A stretch of 64,000 nt of DNA from the NCBI RefSeq assembly GCF_900106045.1, contig NZ_LT629802.1, positions 2,666,001 through 2,730,000 of the forward strand. The letters run 5' to 3'. The notes beneath the pieces are model-generated. The model had not been told where the DNA came from, searched no databases, and saw only the letters and a list, made by a program, of their open reading frames with translations. Positions 17,800-26,664 of the stretch are shown here, piece after piece. The position numbers were made by a program, and so were the translations under genes. Source of the stretch: Pseudomonas mucidolens. Its GTDB lineage: Bacteria; Pseudomonadota; Gammaproteobacteria; Pseudomonadales; Pseudomonadaceae. The stretch's first letter is position 1, and every line of letters begins with the position of its first letter.

Positions 17800-18741
17800 T
17801 CAATCCAGCTTAAGCTCATCCAAACGCCGTATCACAAACAAGCTGACAATCAGGTCCAGGTGCGCACCACCCGCATTCTTGTACACGGTGATCTCCTCTG
17901 CCCCCCGCTCAAAGGCCATCAATTGACATAGATCGAAGAGATCCCCCTCGATCTGCGCCTCACTGATTGCTCCTGCTTCCAGCGGAATCAAGATATCCCC
18001 CGCCACTGCCGCCGACTGGCGGTCATCGACAAAGATCCGCGCCTTGCCCAACAACATGTTGTCCGCATCCTGCATGTCCGGACGGAAACCGCCGACCAGG
18101 TCAATATGAGTACCCGGTTGCACGTGGCGCCCGAGAATCAGTGGAGCAGATGAACTGGTGGCCGAGCTGATGATATCGGCCCGGGCTACCGCCTCGTTCA
18201 GATCCAGCACGATGGTCGTCGCAAGGCCCCGGCGCTGCAAGTCGATGCGGGCTTCCTGCAGTTTCTCCGGCGAACGATTCCAAAGCAGGACCTGGCGAAT
18301 CGAAGGACGGATGTGCAGATAGGCGTCTATCAGCGACCGAGCGACTGGCCCTGCGCCGAGCACTAGTAGCACCTCGCTGTCCTCGCGGCTCAGTCGACGC
18401 GCGGCCAGGACCGAATCGGCAGCAGTCTTGATGCTGGTGATGGCCGGGCCGTTGAGTACAGCGGCGATGGCCTTGGTGGTTTGGTCAATTACCATGAACG
18501 CAGCATGTTCGGTGGGCAGTGGTGGTGTGGATTTTGCGTTGGAGGGATAAATCGAGGCGAGTTTTATGCCTGCGCCAGCCCCCGGCAGAATCACGCCACG
18601 GCTGAACAGTCCGTAGTCGGCGTCGCCGATGAAGTAGCTATCGCCCATCGGGCGTGAGCCGAGGTGGGCCTCGTGCAGCGCCTGCAGTACGCCCTCCCAA
18701 TCCAGCACCGATTGGATCTGTTGCGCGCTGATCATTTTCAT
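17800..18741 (-). CDS. Ornithine cyclodeaminase/mu-crystallin family protein
   Basis: A 313-residue NAD(P)-binding protein of the family that includes ornithine cyclodeaminase, delta1-pyrroline-2-carboxylate reductase and alanine dehydrogenase homologues. Visible features are VILPGAGAGIKLASIYPSN, the GPAITSIKTAADSVLAARRL substrate region, the Rossmann motif LVLGAGPVARSLI and HIDLVGGFRPDMQDAD. ATG 18741 is chosen because GGGAA precedes it; ATG 18759 is possible. With a P5C-reductase-like gene in the same island, reduction of a cyclic imine such as delta1-pyrroline-2-carboxylate is a reasonable guess. Confidence 0.84.
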   Translation of the reverse strand: MKMISAQQIQSVLDWEGVLQALHEAHLGSRPMGDSYFIGDADYGLFSRGVILPGAGAGIKLASIYPSNAKSTPPLPTEHAAFMVIDQTTKAIAAVLNGPAITSIKTAADSVLAARRLSREDSEVLLVLGAGPVARSLIDAYLHIRPSIRQVLLWNRSPEKLQEARIDLQRRGLATTIVLDLNEAVARADIISSATSSSAPLILGRHVQPGTHIDLVGGFRPDMQDADNMLLGKARIFVDDRQSAAVAGDILIPLEAGAISEAQIEGDLFDLCQLMAFERGAEEITVYKNAGGAHLDLIVSLFVIRRLDELKLD

Positions 18742-18801
18742 CGTGTGTTTCCCAAGCATGAATAAGGCAGGGCCTGCTGCTCGCAGATCCTGCCTTATTG
18801 T

Positions 18802-19803
18802 TCAGGTTGCCGCTGGACGATCTGTTTCGCCTTTCAGATGCGCATAGCTATCTACGAAACGCTTAAATTTGTGTTTACCACACGTGTACGCTTTGTACTT
18901 CGCGGGTAGAGCCTCACTCACGCAGGTTGGCACAGGCTCAACAACTGCATCAAAATCCAAATCAATAAAGAAAGGAATTGAATAGCGCTCTAGACCGCTA
19001 ATATTTATGACGCGATGCATTGTCGAGGTGTAGCGATCGTTGGTGAGGGTTTGAACTAGATCACCAATATTGACGATAAAAGTGCCTTCAACGGGTGGTG
19101 CAGTAACCCACTCCCCTGCACGGTTCCTGACTTGCAAACCGCCAACTGCATCTTGGGACAGGACCGTCAAGAAACCATAGTCCGTGTGTGCCCCGATACC
19201 GATCTCCTCTTGGGAAACCCTTCCGATCTGGGGCGGATAACGCAAAATCCGTTGAATAGTGATGGGCTTACGCTGAAGATGTTCAAAGTAATCTTGTGGT
19301 AAACCCAAGCTCAACGCGATCCCGCCAATCAGCATTCGTGCGAGTGCCAATACAGAGGAATGGTAATCTTCGGCAACCTTCTCAAATTGCGGCAGTACAG
19401 ATGGCATTTGATTAGGACCAAAGAATGGAGAGATCTCATCATAATGAGCTCCGCAATCAAAACACTCTTTGAAATCGCGGGTATTAGCAGGATCGACGTT
19501 TTCCGCGTACATCGGTATATAACCACGTAGCGTGAGCCCGGAATTCACGACATTAAGCTTGTTCTTCTCCTCAAAAGGAAGCTTGAAAAAACTTTTGGTA
19601 AGCGCATACATCTCATCTATTAACTGCTGGTCAATGCCATGGTTTTTTATATAAAAAAAACCCACCTTTTCGCATGCATCACCTATTTGGCTTGCCACCT
19701 TCAGCGGATTTTCGCCATTTATGAGCGACGATATATCTATGACGGGAATTTCAGTGAAAGCTGTTTGTTTGCTAGCCAAGCGAATATCAAATAACTCTGT
19801 CAC
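18802..19803 (-). CDS. Isopenicillin-N-synthase-like 2-oxoglutarate/Fe(II)-type dioxygenase
   Basis: A 333-residue protein with the DIOX_N region (PVIDISSLINGENP, VGFFYIKNHGID) and a C-terminal double-stranded beta-helix. The iron facial triad is visible as His206 and Asp208 in GAHTDYGFLTVL and His263 in STMHRVINI. Arg273-x-Ser275 would bind the 2-oxoglutarate carboxylate. The gene is noticeably AT-rich. It is upstream of the ornithine-cyclodeaminase-family gene on the same strand (60-bp gap) and divergent from the demethylase gene. Substrate unknown; hydroxylation or oxidative demethylation of an amino-acid derivative would fit the island. Confidence 0.86.
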   Translation of the reverse strand: MTELFDIRLASKQTAFTEIPVIDISSLINGENPLKVASQIGDACEKVGFFYIKNHGIDQQLIDEMYALTKSFFKLPFEEKNKLNVVNSGLTLRGYIPMYAENVDPANTRDFKECFDCGAHYDEISPFFGPNQMPSVLPQFEKVAEDYHSSVLALARMLIGGIALSLGLPQDYFEHLQRKPITIQRILRYPPQIGRVSQEEIGIGAHTDYGFLTVLSQDAVGGLQVRNRAGEWVTAPPVEGTFIVNIGDLVQTLTNDRYTSTMHRVINISGLERYSIPFFIDLDFDAVVEPVPTCVSEALPAKYKAYTCGKHKFKRFVDSYAHLKGETDRPAAT

Positions 19804-20068
19804 CTATGCTCTCCTTTCCGAAATATCAATAAGGCAGAAGATTAAGAAAGCACGACTGTGCCCTCTTCAATCCCACTGAATCACACCTGAACCGTCACCT
19901 ATAACACCCACTTTCACGTCCGCCTCAACGAGTGCGGTTTGCCGCTGCGCGCACGTTCATCACTCTGCAGGCACTGACCGCTCAATGCGATGGCAGCCAG
20001 GCGCGTACGAATCAAATCAGCCCGGGTTTTGACGGATGTTAATCCTGGATTTTTTGGCATGCAAGCAA

Positions 20069-20110
20069 AATGTACACCTGTGTCATAAACAGTTGACGCA
20101 AGTGTACATT
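20069..20110. promoter_or_regulatory. Paired TGTACA operator sites upstream of the demethylase gene
   Basis: AATGTACAC (20069-20077) and GTGTACATT (20102-20110) form an inverted pair whose GTAC cores are 32 bp apart, about three helical turns. Similar sites occur in front of the TetR gene at 23.8 kb, so this is probably where that regulator acts. The pair lies 55-96 bp upstream of the start codon used for the demethylase, within the 361-bp divergent gap 19804-20164. I see no other gene in that gap. Confidence 0.6.
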
Positions 20111-20164
20111 TATCCTAATTTCAAGTCACCGAGCCTGATGAAGCCCACTTTGGAGCGCACCACG

Positions 20165-22201
20165 ATGTCCAGCGATCCCTTGCTGCAACCCTATAAAATC
20201 AAGAATCTGACCCTCAGAAACCGGATCATGACCACCTCCCATGAACCGGCCTACCCTGTGGACGGCATGCCCAAGGATCTTTATCGCGCCTACCACGTGG
20301 AGCGCGCCAAAGCGGGTGTCGCCCTGACCATGACTGCCGGTTCCGCTGCCGTATCCCGAGACAGCCCGCCGGTGTTCAACAATGTGCTCGCCTACAAGGA
20401 CGAAGTAGTCGGATGGTTGAAGGACCTGGCCGATGAATGCCACGAACATGGCGCGGCAGTGATGATCCAGTTGACCCATCTGGGCCGTCGCACCCGCTGG
20501 GACAAGGCCGACTGGTTACCGGTGGTGTCGCCGTCCCACCGTCGAGAGGCTTCACACCGCTCCTTCCCGAAGAAAATGGAGGAATGGGACATTGAGCGGA
20601 TCATCAAGGACTATGTAGACGCCGCGGAGCGCATGAAGGCGGCAGGCCTCGATGGTCTGGAGCTACAGGCTTACGGACATTTGATGGACCAGTTCTGGTC
20701 ACCGTTGACCAATGACCTTGATGGCCCTTACGGCGGCTCGCTGGAAAACCGCATGCGCTTTACCTTCGACGTCTTGCGTGGCATCCGCCAGCGGGTCGGC
20801 GAAGATTTCCTGCTGGGCGTTCGCTACACCGGTGATGAAGAATTGCCCGGTGGCTTCACGGCCAGCGAGGGCATGCAGGTGTCTCACATGCTCAAGGACA
20901 GCGGGCTGGTCGACTTCCTGAACGTCGTGCGCGGTCACATTGATACGGATGCCGGCTTGACCGATGTGATCCCAATTCAGGGCATGCGCAACTCACCGCA
21001 CCTCGACTTCGCGGGTGAGATTCGCTCGTCAACCGGCTTCCCGACCTTCCACGCCGCCAAGATCCCCGATGTGGCCACCGCGCGCTACGCGATCGCCTCG
21101 GGCAAAGTGGACATGGTGGGCATGACCCGGGCGCACATGACCGACCCACACATCGTGCGTAAAATCATCGAGAAGCGCGAAGAAGAGATTCGCCCGTGCG
21201 TAGGTGCCAACTACTGTCTGGACCGCATCTACCAGGGCGGCGCGGCCTATTGCATCCACAACGCGGCGACGGGTCGCGAAACCACCATGCCCCACGACAT
21301 TCCCAAAGCCGCCGTCAGGCGCAAGGTGCTGGTGATCGGCAGCGGCCCGGCGGGGCTGGAAGCAGCGCGGGTCGCCGGTGAGCGCGGCCATGACGTGACG
21401 GTGCTCGAGGCGGCTGACCAGCCCGGCGGGCAGATTCGCCTGACGGCGCTGAGCGAGCGACGTCGCGAGATGATCAGCATCATTGATTGGCGCATGGCGC
21501 AATGCGAACGGCTGGGGGTGAAGTTTCATTTCAACACCTGGGCCGAAGCCAACACCGTGCAAGCCTTCGAACCAGATGTGGTCATCGTCGCGACCGGCGG
21601 CCTGCCGGATACCGAGGTGCTGCGCGCAGGCAACGAACTCGTGGTTTCGACCTGGGACATCATTTCCGGCGACATCAAGCCCGGACGCAACGTACTGATC
21701 TTTGACGATGCGGGGGACCATGCTGCCCTGCAGGCTGCCGAAGTCATTGCGCAAAGCGGTGCGACCGTGGAGATCGTCACGCCAGACCGCTCGTTTGCAC
21801 CTGAAGTCATGGCCATGAACCTGGTGCCCTACATGCGCAGCCTGCAGGATCTGGCCGTCACTTTCACCGTCACCTACCGGGTCGATACCGTGGAAAAACG
21901 CGATGGCGGGCTCGTTGCCACCTTGGGCAGCGATTACGGCAAGGTTCACAAGCAACGCGTGGTCGATCAGGTGGTCGTCAACCACGGCACCCTTCCTCTG
22001 GACGATTTGTACTTCGACCTGCGTCCGCTCTCCAGCAATGGCGGCGCGGTGGAGCAGCATGACTTGATCGCCGGCACGGCACAGAACATCGTCACCAATC
22101 CCGAGGGGCGCTTCCAGCTGTTCCGGATCGGCGATGCCGTGTCAGCTCGCAATACTCACGCGGCCATCTACGACGCTTTGCGCCTGGTGAAAGACCTCTG
22201 A
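20165..22201 (+). CDS. FMN/FAD NADH:flavin oxidoreductase, N-demethylase type (DgcA/StcD-like)
   Basis: A 678-residue protein with an Old-Yellow-Enzyme-like TIM barrel (LRNRIMTTSHEPAYPVDG, GLDGLELQAYGHLMDQFWSP, GGSLENRMRF) followed by an FAD/NAD(P)-binding half starting near residue 380 (VLVIGSGPAGLEAARVAGER). The cysteine cluster in RPCVGANYCLDRIYQGG and AYCIHNA matches the DgcA/StcD subgroup, which demethylates dimethylglycine or N-methylproline. ATG 20165 follows GGAG; ATG 20138 is possible. The paired TGTACA sites upstream suggest TetR control. The closest named role is removal of an N-methyl group as formaldehyde; substrate unproven. Confidence 0.85.
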   Translation: MSSDPLLQPYKIKNLTLRNRIMTTSHEPAYPVDGMPKDLYRAYHVERAKAGVALTMTAGSAAVSRDSPPVFNNVLAYKDEVVGWLKDLADECHEHGAAVMIQLTHLGRRTRWDKADWLPVVSPSHRREASHRSFPKKMEEWDIERIIKDYVDAAERMKAAGLDGLELQAYGHLMDQFWSPLTNDLDGPYGGSLENRMRFTFDVLRGIRQRVGEDFLLGVRYTGDEELPGGFTASEGMQVSHMLKDSGLVDFLNVVRGHIDTDAGLTDVIPIQGMRNSPHLDFAGEIRSSTGFPTFHAAKIPDVATARYAIASGKVDMVGMTRAHMTDPHIVRKIIEKREEEIRPCVGANYCLDRIYQGGAAYCIHNAATGRETTMPHDIPKAAVRRKVLVIGSGPAGLEAARVAGERGHDVTVLEAADQPGGQIRLTALSERRREMISIIDWRMAQCERLGVKFHFNTWAEANTVQAFEPDVVIVATGGLPDTEVLRAGNELVVSTWDIISGDIKPGRNVLIFDDAGDHAALQAAEVIAQSGATVEIVTPDRSFAPEVMAMNLVPYMRSLQDLAVTFTVTYRVDTVEKRDGGLVATLGSDYGKVHKQRVVDQVVVNHGTLPLDDLYFDLRPLSSNGGAVEQHDLIAGTAQNIVTNPEGRFQLFRIGDAVSARNTHAAIYDALRLVKDL

Positions 22202-22245
22202 ATCCGGGCCTCCCTTCCGGGTGGAACGGAGGTTCGCGATTAAAA

Positions 22246-22273
22246 ACTGAAGGCCCTTTAACGGGCCTTCAGT
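22246..22273. terminator. Terminator hairpin between convergent genes
   Basis: The arms ACTGAAGGCCC and GGGCCTTCAGT surround a short loop and are flanked by A-rich and T-rich sequence. It separates the rightward demethylase gene from the leftward P5C-reductase-like gene and can serve both. Confidence 0.8.
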
Positions 22274-22290
22274 GCTTATTATTGCCCCGC

Positions 22291-23067
22291 TTACAGACCG
22301 CGCCGCGCCACTTCAGCGCCCGCCTGGACCGCTCGTCCGACGATGGACTCGATGCCTTGATCGGCCATCGATTGCAACGCGGCTGCAGTCACACCCCGGT
22401 ATGCCATCAACGATTCAATCATTTGCCGCGGATCGCGGTTGGCCAGCATCTGCCCGCCGCCCACCATCACGCCTTGTGCTGCACGCTGCGCGATGGCAAG
22501 AGGAATTCCCGCCGCCACCGCCTGATTAGTCAGCGCCATCTGCAACATTGCCGGGAACGCCGGCCCCGTCCCGGACAATGCGCTGAGGTAATCAATACCG
22601 TCTTCGTCAGGCAGTTCGTCCGCCGCACCGACGCACTCGAATAAACGCTGCACCCATTCGCGGTCGCGTTCAACAAGGTTTCCGATACAGTACCAGGGCG
22701 TGAACGACTGTCTGATTTCCACGGCTGCATTCGGCATGGCCCGCACTATTACATCCGCACCGGTGGCCGCGCTGATGGCCGCCGCCGAAACGCCAGCCAT
22801 CAGAGAAATCACTAGCTTGCCACGGGCGTTGATCTGCAGCTCGCGAAACTGCTCCGGCCGGATGGAGAGCACGACAATATCGCTGAGGTCCACCAACTGC
22901 TGGTTGTCGGCGAGCAACTTCACACCTGGCTCGAAGGTACTGACGCCGGAGCGGTTCGAAATCAACAAATGGTCAGGCTTGATGAAACTGCTTTCGAGGA
23001 GCGCCTCGGCAGTTGCACGCCCGAGCCAGCCGGTGCCCCCGATGATGCCCAGCGTTCTACTCTCCAT
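22291..23067 (-). CDS. Pyrroline-5-carboxylate reductase family protein
   Basis: A 258-residue ProC-type protein. The Rossmann motif is LGIIGGTGWLGRATAEALL, followed by ISNRSG, SDIVVLSIRPEQF, ISLMAGVSAAAI and VRAMPNAAVEI. The family C-terminal substrate segment appears as YLSALSGTGPAFPAM, where ProC has the SGSGPAY-type motif. ATG 23067 overlaps the end of the TetR gene by 11 bp, so the two are translated together and the open frame further upstream is not used. It is unlikely to be the housekeeping proC; it more likely reduces a cyclic imine formed in this island's pathway. Confidence 0.84.
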   Translation of the reverse strand: MESRTLGIIGGTGWLGRATAEALLESSFIKPDHLLISNRSGVSTFEPGVKLLADNQQLVDLSDIVVLSIRPEQFRELQINARGKLVISLMAGVSAAAISAATGADVIVRAMPNAAVEIRQSFTPWYCIGNLVERDREWVQRLFECVGAADELPDEDGIDYLSALSGTGPAFPAMLQMALTNQAVAAGIPLAIAQRAAQGVMVGGGQMLANRDPRQMIESLMAYRGVTAAALQSMADQGIESIVGRAVQAGAEVARRGL

Positions 23068-23764
23068 CGGCAGCGGACTCCTCGAATGTTTCGACCAAGG
23101 GAACGAAGACACCGGGTTCTTTTTCCGCGTAGCCGAACTTTCCATAAAAGCGGTCCAGTTCGCGCCGCTTCGGTACTTTGCCGGTAAACACGCTCACGTA
23201 CTGAGGAATCCGTCGAAATCGTACGACGATATCTTCATTGGTTTTCATGGAGATGTAGCCGATCTGCGTGAGGTAGATCGTCCTGGCCCGAACATCGGCG
23301 CCTTCGCCGTCGTAGCCAAACCGTCGGAACATCGCCGCCAACGCATTCATCCGTGTCTCATCGGCCAAAGCGATTTCAGCTGTGACTTCGTCCGATTGCA
23401 GCGCCCAACTGCGCACGGCAAATTCGAATTGCGAGTCGAACAGGTCGGGGTTCACCCAGCACTCGAAGACGTTGAGAATCGCCTCGGAAATACTTTCTGC
23501 ATAACTCTCACATTGGCTGACCATACCGCCGGTGTTCTTGTCCCGCCATCGAGCCAGGAGTGCTGCGAGCAGTTGCTCCCGATCTTCATAGAACCAGTAA
23601 AAGCTGGTTCGAGACAAATTCAAGCGTTTGGCCAGCGGCATCACCCGCACAGCATCCACGCCCGACTCTTTGAGAGCATCGTAGGCGGCGTCCAGCCAAC
23701 CATCCACGGAGCCTCGCCAGCCTGCGTCCTGCGCTTTGGTTTTAGCCCTTCCTGTCTGTGACAT
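23057..23764 (-). CDS. TetR-family transcriptional regulator
   Basis: A 235-residue regulator with an N-terminal HTH near residues 15-65: DAAYDALKESGVDAVRV, LAKRLNLSRTSFYWFYEDRE, QLLAALLARW. The C-terminal ligand domain is typical in length. The promoter immediately upstream (23798-23848) carries four GTAC-cored sites and the demethylase promoter carries two more, suggesting autoregulation and control of the demethylase. It is co-translated with the P5C-reductase-like gene. The inducer is probably a pathway intermediate, but this is inference. Confidence 0.87.
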   Translation of the reverse strand: MSQTGRAKTKAQDAGWRGSVDGWLDAAYDALKESGVDAVRVMPLAKRLNLSRTSFYWFYEDREQLLAALLARWRDKNTGGMVSQCESYAESISEAILNVFECWVNPDLFDSQFEFAVRSWALQSDEVTAEIALADETRMNALAAMFRRFGYDGEGADVRARTIYLTQIGYISMKTNEDIVVRFRRIPQYVSVFTGKVPKRRELDRFYGKFGYAEKEPGVFVPLVETFEESAADGE

Positions 23765-23797
23765 TCGGGTTGCACCTTTATTAAAAATTCTTCCCCA

Positions 23798-23848
23798 CTG
23801 TACACCTCATAATCTGTGGCGTACACGGCATGTACAGAAGCGTACATT
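23798..23848. promoter_or_regulatory. Cluster of four GTAC-cored operator sites upstream of the TetR gene
   Basis: Sites CTGTACACC, GCGTACACG, CATGTACAGA and GCGTACATTT have GTAC cores beginning at 23800, 23821, 23832 and 23842. The spacings of 21, 11 and 10 bp place all four on one helix face. They resemble the pair at 20069-20110. The rest of the 292-bp gap to the SDR gene at 24057 is AT-rich and otherwise shows no gene. Confidence 0.6.
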
Positions 23849-24056
23849 TTTTAGACGCTGATCCGCATTCGATCTCACAACGGATTTGCCTCACCAAATA
23901 CCGTCCGAGCCGTACGACTGGTCACTAATGACCTCCTGTCGATTCCATCTTTTAGATAACAACAGGTTATCTTTGCCCCTATAAAAAAGTTGCTAGACGA
24001 TTAGAACCAATGAAACCAAATAATGGTTCTACCAAAAAAAATATTAGGTAGGTGCC

Positions 24057-24824
24057 ATGAAGTTTAATAATAAAGTGGTGATCATCACCGGCGCTGCTGG
24101 GGGCGTCGGACAGGCGTTAGCGTTATTGTTCGCCCGAGAAGGCGCAAAGCTTGTTTTGTCTGATCTTGATGAAGGCGGTTGCAAATCAATTTCCGCAAAA
24201 GTCCGTGACCTGGGTGCTGAAGTGCACTACGTGGCTGGCGACTTACGCCGTAAAGAATATTGCGAAGCGATTGTCCAAACTGCCGTCGATGTTTTTTCGG
24301 GAATCGACATCGTATTGAACAATGCGGGCATCATTCCCCGCGGCACAATTGAGGAAACCACTGACGACATGTGGTTTGACGCCATGGGCGTAAACCTGAA
24401 TGCGGTGTTCTTCATCTGCCGTGCCGCGATACCGCACATGAAAAATCGCCCGGGCGCCGCAATCGTCAACACATCATCTGTGTGGGGTATTTATCCCGGC
24501 CCCGCTCACGTGGCGTATTGCACAAGCAAAGGGGCCGTCGCGGCTTTAACTAAAAATCTGGGCCGCGATTGCGCCCCTTTGGGCATCCGTGTCAACGCCG
24601 TGTGCCCGCACGAAATCAATACCCCGATGATACGCAGCGGCTTTGAGCGTCGAGGCCTGGATCCGGATAAAGCTGTGCAAGAACTGAACAAGAGCGTGCC
24701 ATTAGGCCGTATCGCCGAGCCTGAAGACATTGCGGATGTCATCGCGTTTCTGGCATCCGACGAGGCCAGGTACATCGCCGGTGAAACGGTAGAAGTCACA
24801 GGCGCCAAGCCGGTATCCGGCTAA
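24057..24824 (+). CDS. SDR-family NAD(P)-dependent oxidoreductase
   Basis: A 255-residue classical short-chain dehydrogenase. The cofactor motif is TGAAGGVGQALAL, the NNAG motif is VLNNAGIIPRG, and the catalytic Ser-Tyr-Lys are in NTSSVWG and AYCTSKGAVAALTKN. The tail EARYIAGETVEVTGAKPVSG is normal. AGGTAGGT lies just upstream of the ATG. A second SDR follows after 12 bp in the same operon. The substrate, probably a hydroxy or keto acid, is not determined. Confidence 0.9.
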   Translation: MKFNNKVVIITGAAGGVGQALALLFAREGAKLVLSDLDEGGCKSISAKVRDLGAEVHYVAGDLRRKEYCEAIVQTAVDVFSGIDIVLNNAGIIPRGTIEETTDDMWFDAMGVNLNAVFFICRAAIPHMKNRPGAAIVNTSSVWGIYPGPAHVAYCTSKGAVAALTKNLGRDCAPLGIRVNAVCPHEINTPMIRSGFERRGLDPDKAVQELNKSVPLGRIAEPEDIADVIAFLASDEARYIAGETVEVTGAKPVSG

Positions 24825-24836
24825 GGGGAGGTAGCG

Positions 24837-25592
24837 ATGCTCAAAGGTAAAAATGTAGTGGTGACCGGGGGCGGCCGAGGGATTGGCCGAGGCATTACCG
24901 AACAATTGCTTGAGGCAGGAGCTTCTGTGCTGATCGCTCAGCGTCAGGCACTGGACGCCGGCTTGCAGAATCACCCTCAAGTCTGTTTCGTCGAGACTGA
25001 TCTCGCTTCGATGGAGTCACCGAATTTGATTGCACAGTTCGCCCAGGAGCAGCTTGGCGGAATCGATGTATTGGTCAACAACGCCGGGTTCATGTTCGAG
25101 AAGTCCATCGACGATATGACCGAGCAGGACTGGGATCGCATGATGGCTGTCAATCTGCGAGCGCCCGCATTCTTGTGCAAGGCGTTGGTGCCTCAGATGC
25201 GTCAGCGAGGTGGTGGCAGCATCATCAACATCGGGTCGATCGAAGGTTTAGGCGCCAACCCTGAACATGCCGCGTACTGTGCCTCCAAGGCGGGCATCCA
25301 TGGGCTGACCCGAGCCTTGGCAATCGATCTCGGCCGCGACGGCATTCGCTGCAATGCCATTGCTCCGGGGTGGATAAACTCCGAGCTGAGTGATGCATAC
25401 CTCTCAGCTCAAGCGGATCCGCGTACGGCTCGCCAGGCACTCCTGCGCCTTCATCCGGTCGGACGTACCGGGTTGCCGGCGGATGTGGGCGGGACAGTCG
25501 TTTTCCTCGCCTGCGAATCATCGGCCTTCATCACTGGGCAGGTGCTGGTGGTGGATGGGGGGCGCACGGCGAAATTGCCACTGCCGTTTTGA
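24837..25592 (+). CDS. SDR-family NAD(P)-dependent oxidoreductase
   Basis: A 251-residue short-chain dehydrogenase distinct from its neighbour. Motifs are TGGGRGIGRGITEQLL, LVNNAGFMFEKS, INIGSIEGLGANPEHAAYCA with Tyr-x3-Lys (YCASK), and the tail SAFITGQVLVVDGGRTAKLP. GGGAGGTAGCG precedes the ATG. It is co-transcribed with the upstream SDR. The partner could act on a successive or alternative hydroxyl intermediate. Confidence 0.9.
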   Translation: MLKGKNVVVTGGGRGIGRGITEQLLEAGASVLIAQRQALDAGLQNHPQVCFVETDLASMESPNLIAQFAQEQLGGIDVLVNNAGFMFEKSIDDMTEQDWDRMMAVNLRAPAFLCKALVPQMRQRGGGSIINIGSIEGLGANPEHAAYCASKAGIHGLTRALAIDLGRDGIRCNAIAPGWINSELSDAYLSAQADPRTARQALLRLHPVGRTGLPADVGGTVVFLACESSAFITGQVLVVDGGRTAKLPLPF

Positions 25593-25696
25593 TCGAATCC
25601 ACCCGAGTTGCGACGCAGGGAGGGACTTACCCTCCTGCGCTGCAAGATTCTGCGGCGGGGTTTAATCCCTGAGCCCATGGCAGTCCGGTTGAATCC

Positions 25697-26595
25697 TCAC
25701 GCCTTCGCTTTGATCGCATACAGCCCACCGATAATCACCAACGCGGCGCCGACAACCACCCAGGTATCCGGGTGCTCGCCAAAAACGATTACACCAATCA
25801 ACGTGGCGAACACCAGAAGTGAATAGTTGAAAGGCTGCAAGATTGAAGCGGTCGCGTGTTTCAGTGCTTGAATGAAGAGAATCTGTGCGGCGACTCCCGT
25901 CAATGCCAGGATCCCCATCAAAAGGCCCTGGATCGGAGTCGGGGAAACCCAAATGTGACCGTCAAGGCACCCACACACGCCATAAAGAGCATGTTCGTAG
26001 CAAAGGAGTCGTGCTGGCTGATTCGACGCGTTAGTACGTTGAACACCGCGAACGCCAAAGCAGCCAGCAGCGGGATCAGCGCCGCGAGTTCAAAGACGCC
26101 CGCGCCTGGCCGGAGGATGACCAGCGTGTCGGTGAACCCTATGGCCGCCGCAATCCAGCGCCGTAGACCTATGAACTCCCCAAGCACGGTCCCCGCCAAT
26201 GCCAGTGTCATCAGCGGAAATACGGCATAAGGTGCGTGCATTTCGGCCAGCCCCAAATATCGTAGCCCCACCGCAAACAGCAGGGTTTCACCAACGGCTA
26301 ACAGCGCTCGAATGATTTGCAGCCAAGGGTGCTTACTGCGAAACGTCGCCTGGCCCCTGCCTAGGTAAGCGGCATATCCGAGAGCAAAAACGACAAACAC
26401 CCAATAACGCACCATGACCAGTTGGGCAACCGGGAAGTCTTTGACAAGCACCTTGGTTACGCCGTCCTGGCTGGCGAAAATCAGCATTGAAAGCAGGCAG
26501 AGGAAAATCCCGAGTTGGGGCCTCGCGATCCCGGGATTAGCAGCAACGGTGGGCGTCGTTAAATGCGTAATATTTTTTGTTCGGTCGCTATTCAA
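25697..26595 (-). pseudogene. EamA/DMT-family exporter with a frameshift
   Basis: Two overlapping frames encode one drug/metabolite transporter of about ten hydrophobic segments. The upstream frame (from 26595) reads LGIFLCLLSMLIFASQDGVT and runs well to MACVGALTVT, then becomes out-of-family and stops at 25918. The downstream frame resumes as WVSPTPIQGLLMGILALTGV and ends GLYAIKAKA at 25697. A one-base indel at about 25950-25960 (ACATTTGGG) joins them. The gene is either inactive or the read has an error. The product would be a small-molecule exporter. Confidence 0.75.
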
Positions 26596-26664
26596 TCAAC
26601 CTTTCCTTCGTAGATCGTTCCGATCAGACTTTGAAGTCGGTAGATAGCCGACGACTTGAACTTG

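Noticed and set aside
17617..17931. 104-codon plus-strand frame just inside the island
   Set aside because: It overlaps the 3' end of the ornithine-cyclodeaminase-family gene in the opposite direction and has no family-like features.
18802..19803. Ethylene-forming enzyme
   Set aside because: It has the same 2OG-Fe(II) fold and iron triad, but the overall sequence pattern looks like the general isopenicillin-N-synthase family; no specific ethylene-forming signature could be confirmed by eye.
22291..23067. Housekeeping proC
   Set aside because: Family motifs are present, but the gene is co-translated with an island TetR regulator and sits among catabolic genes, so an accessory role is more likely.
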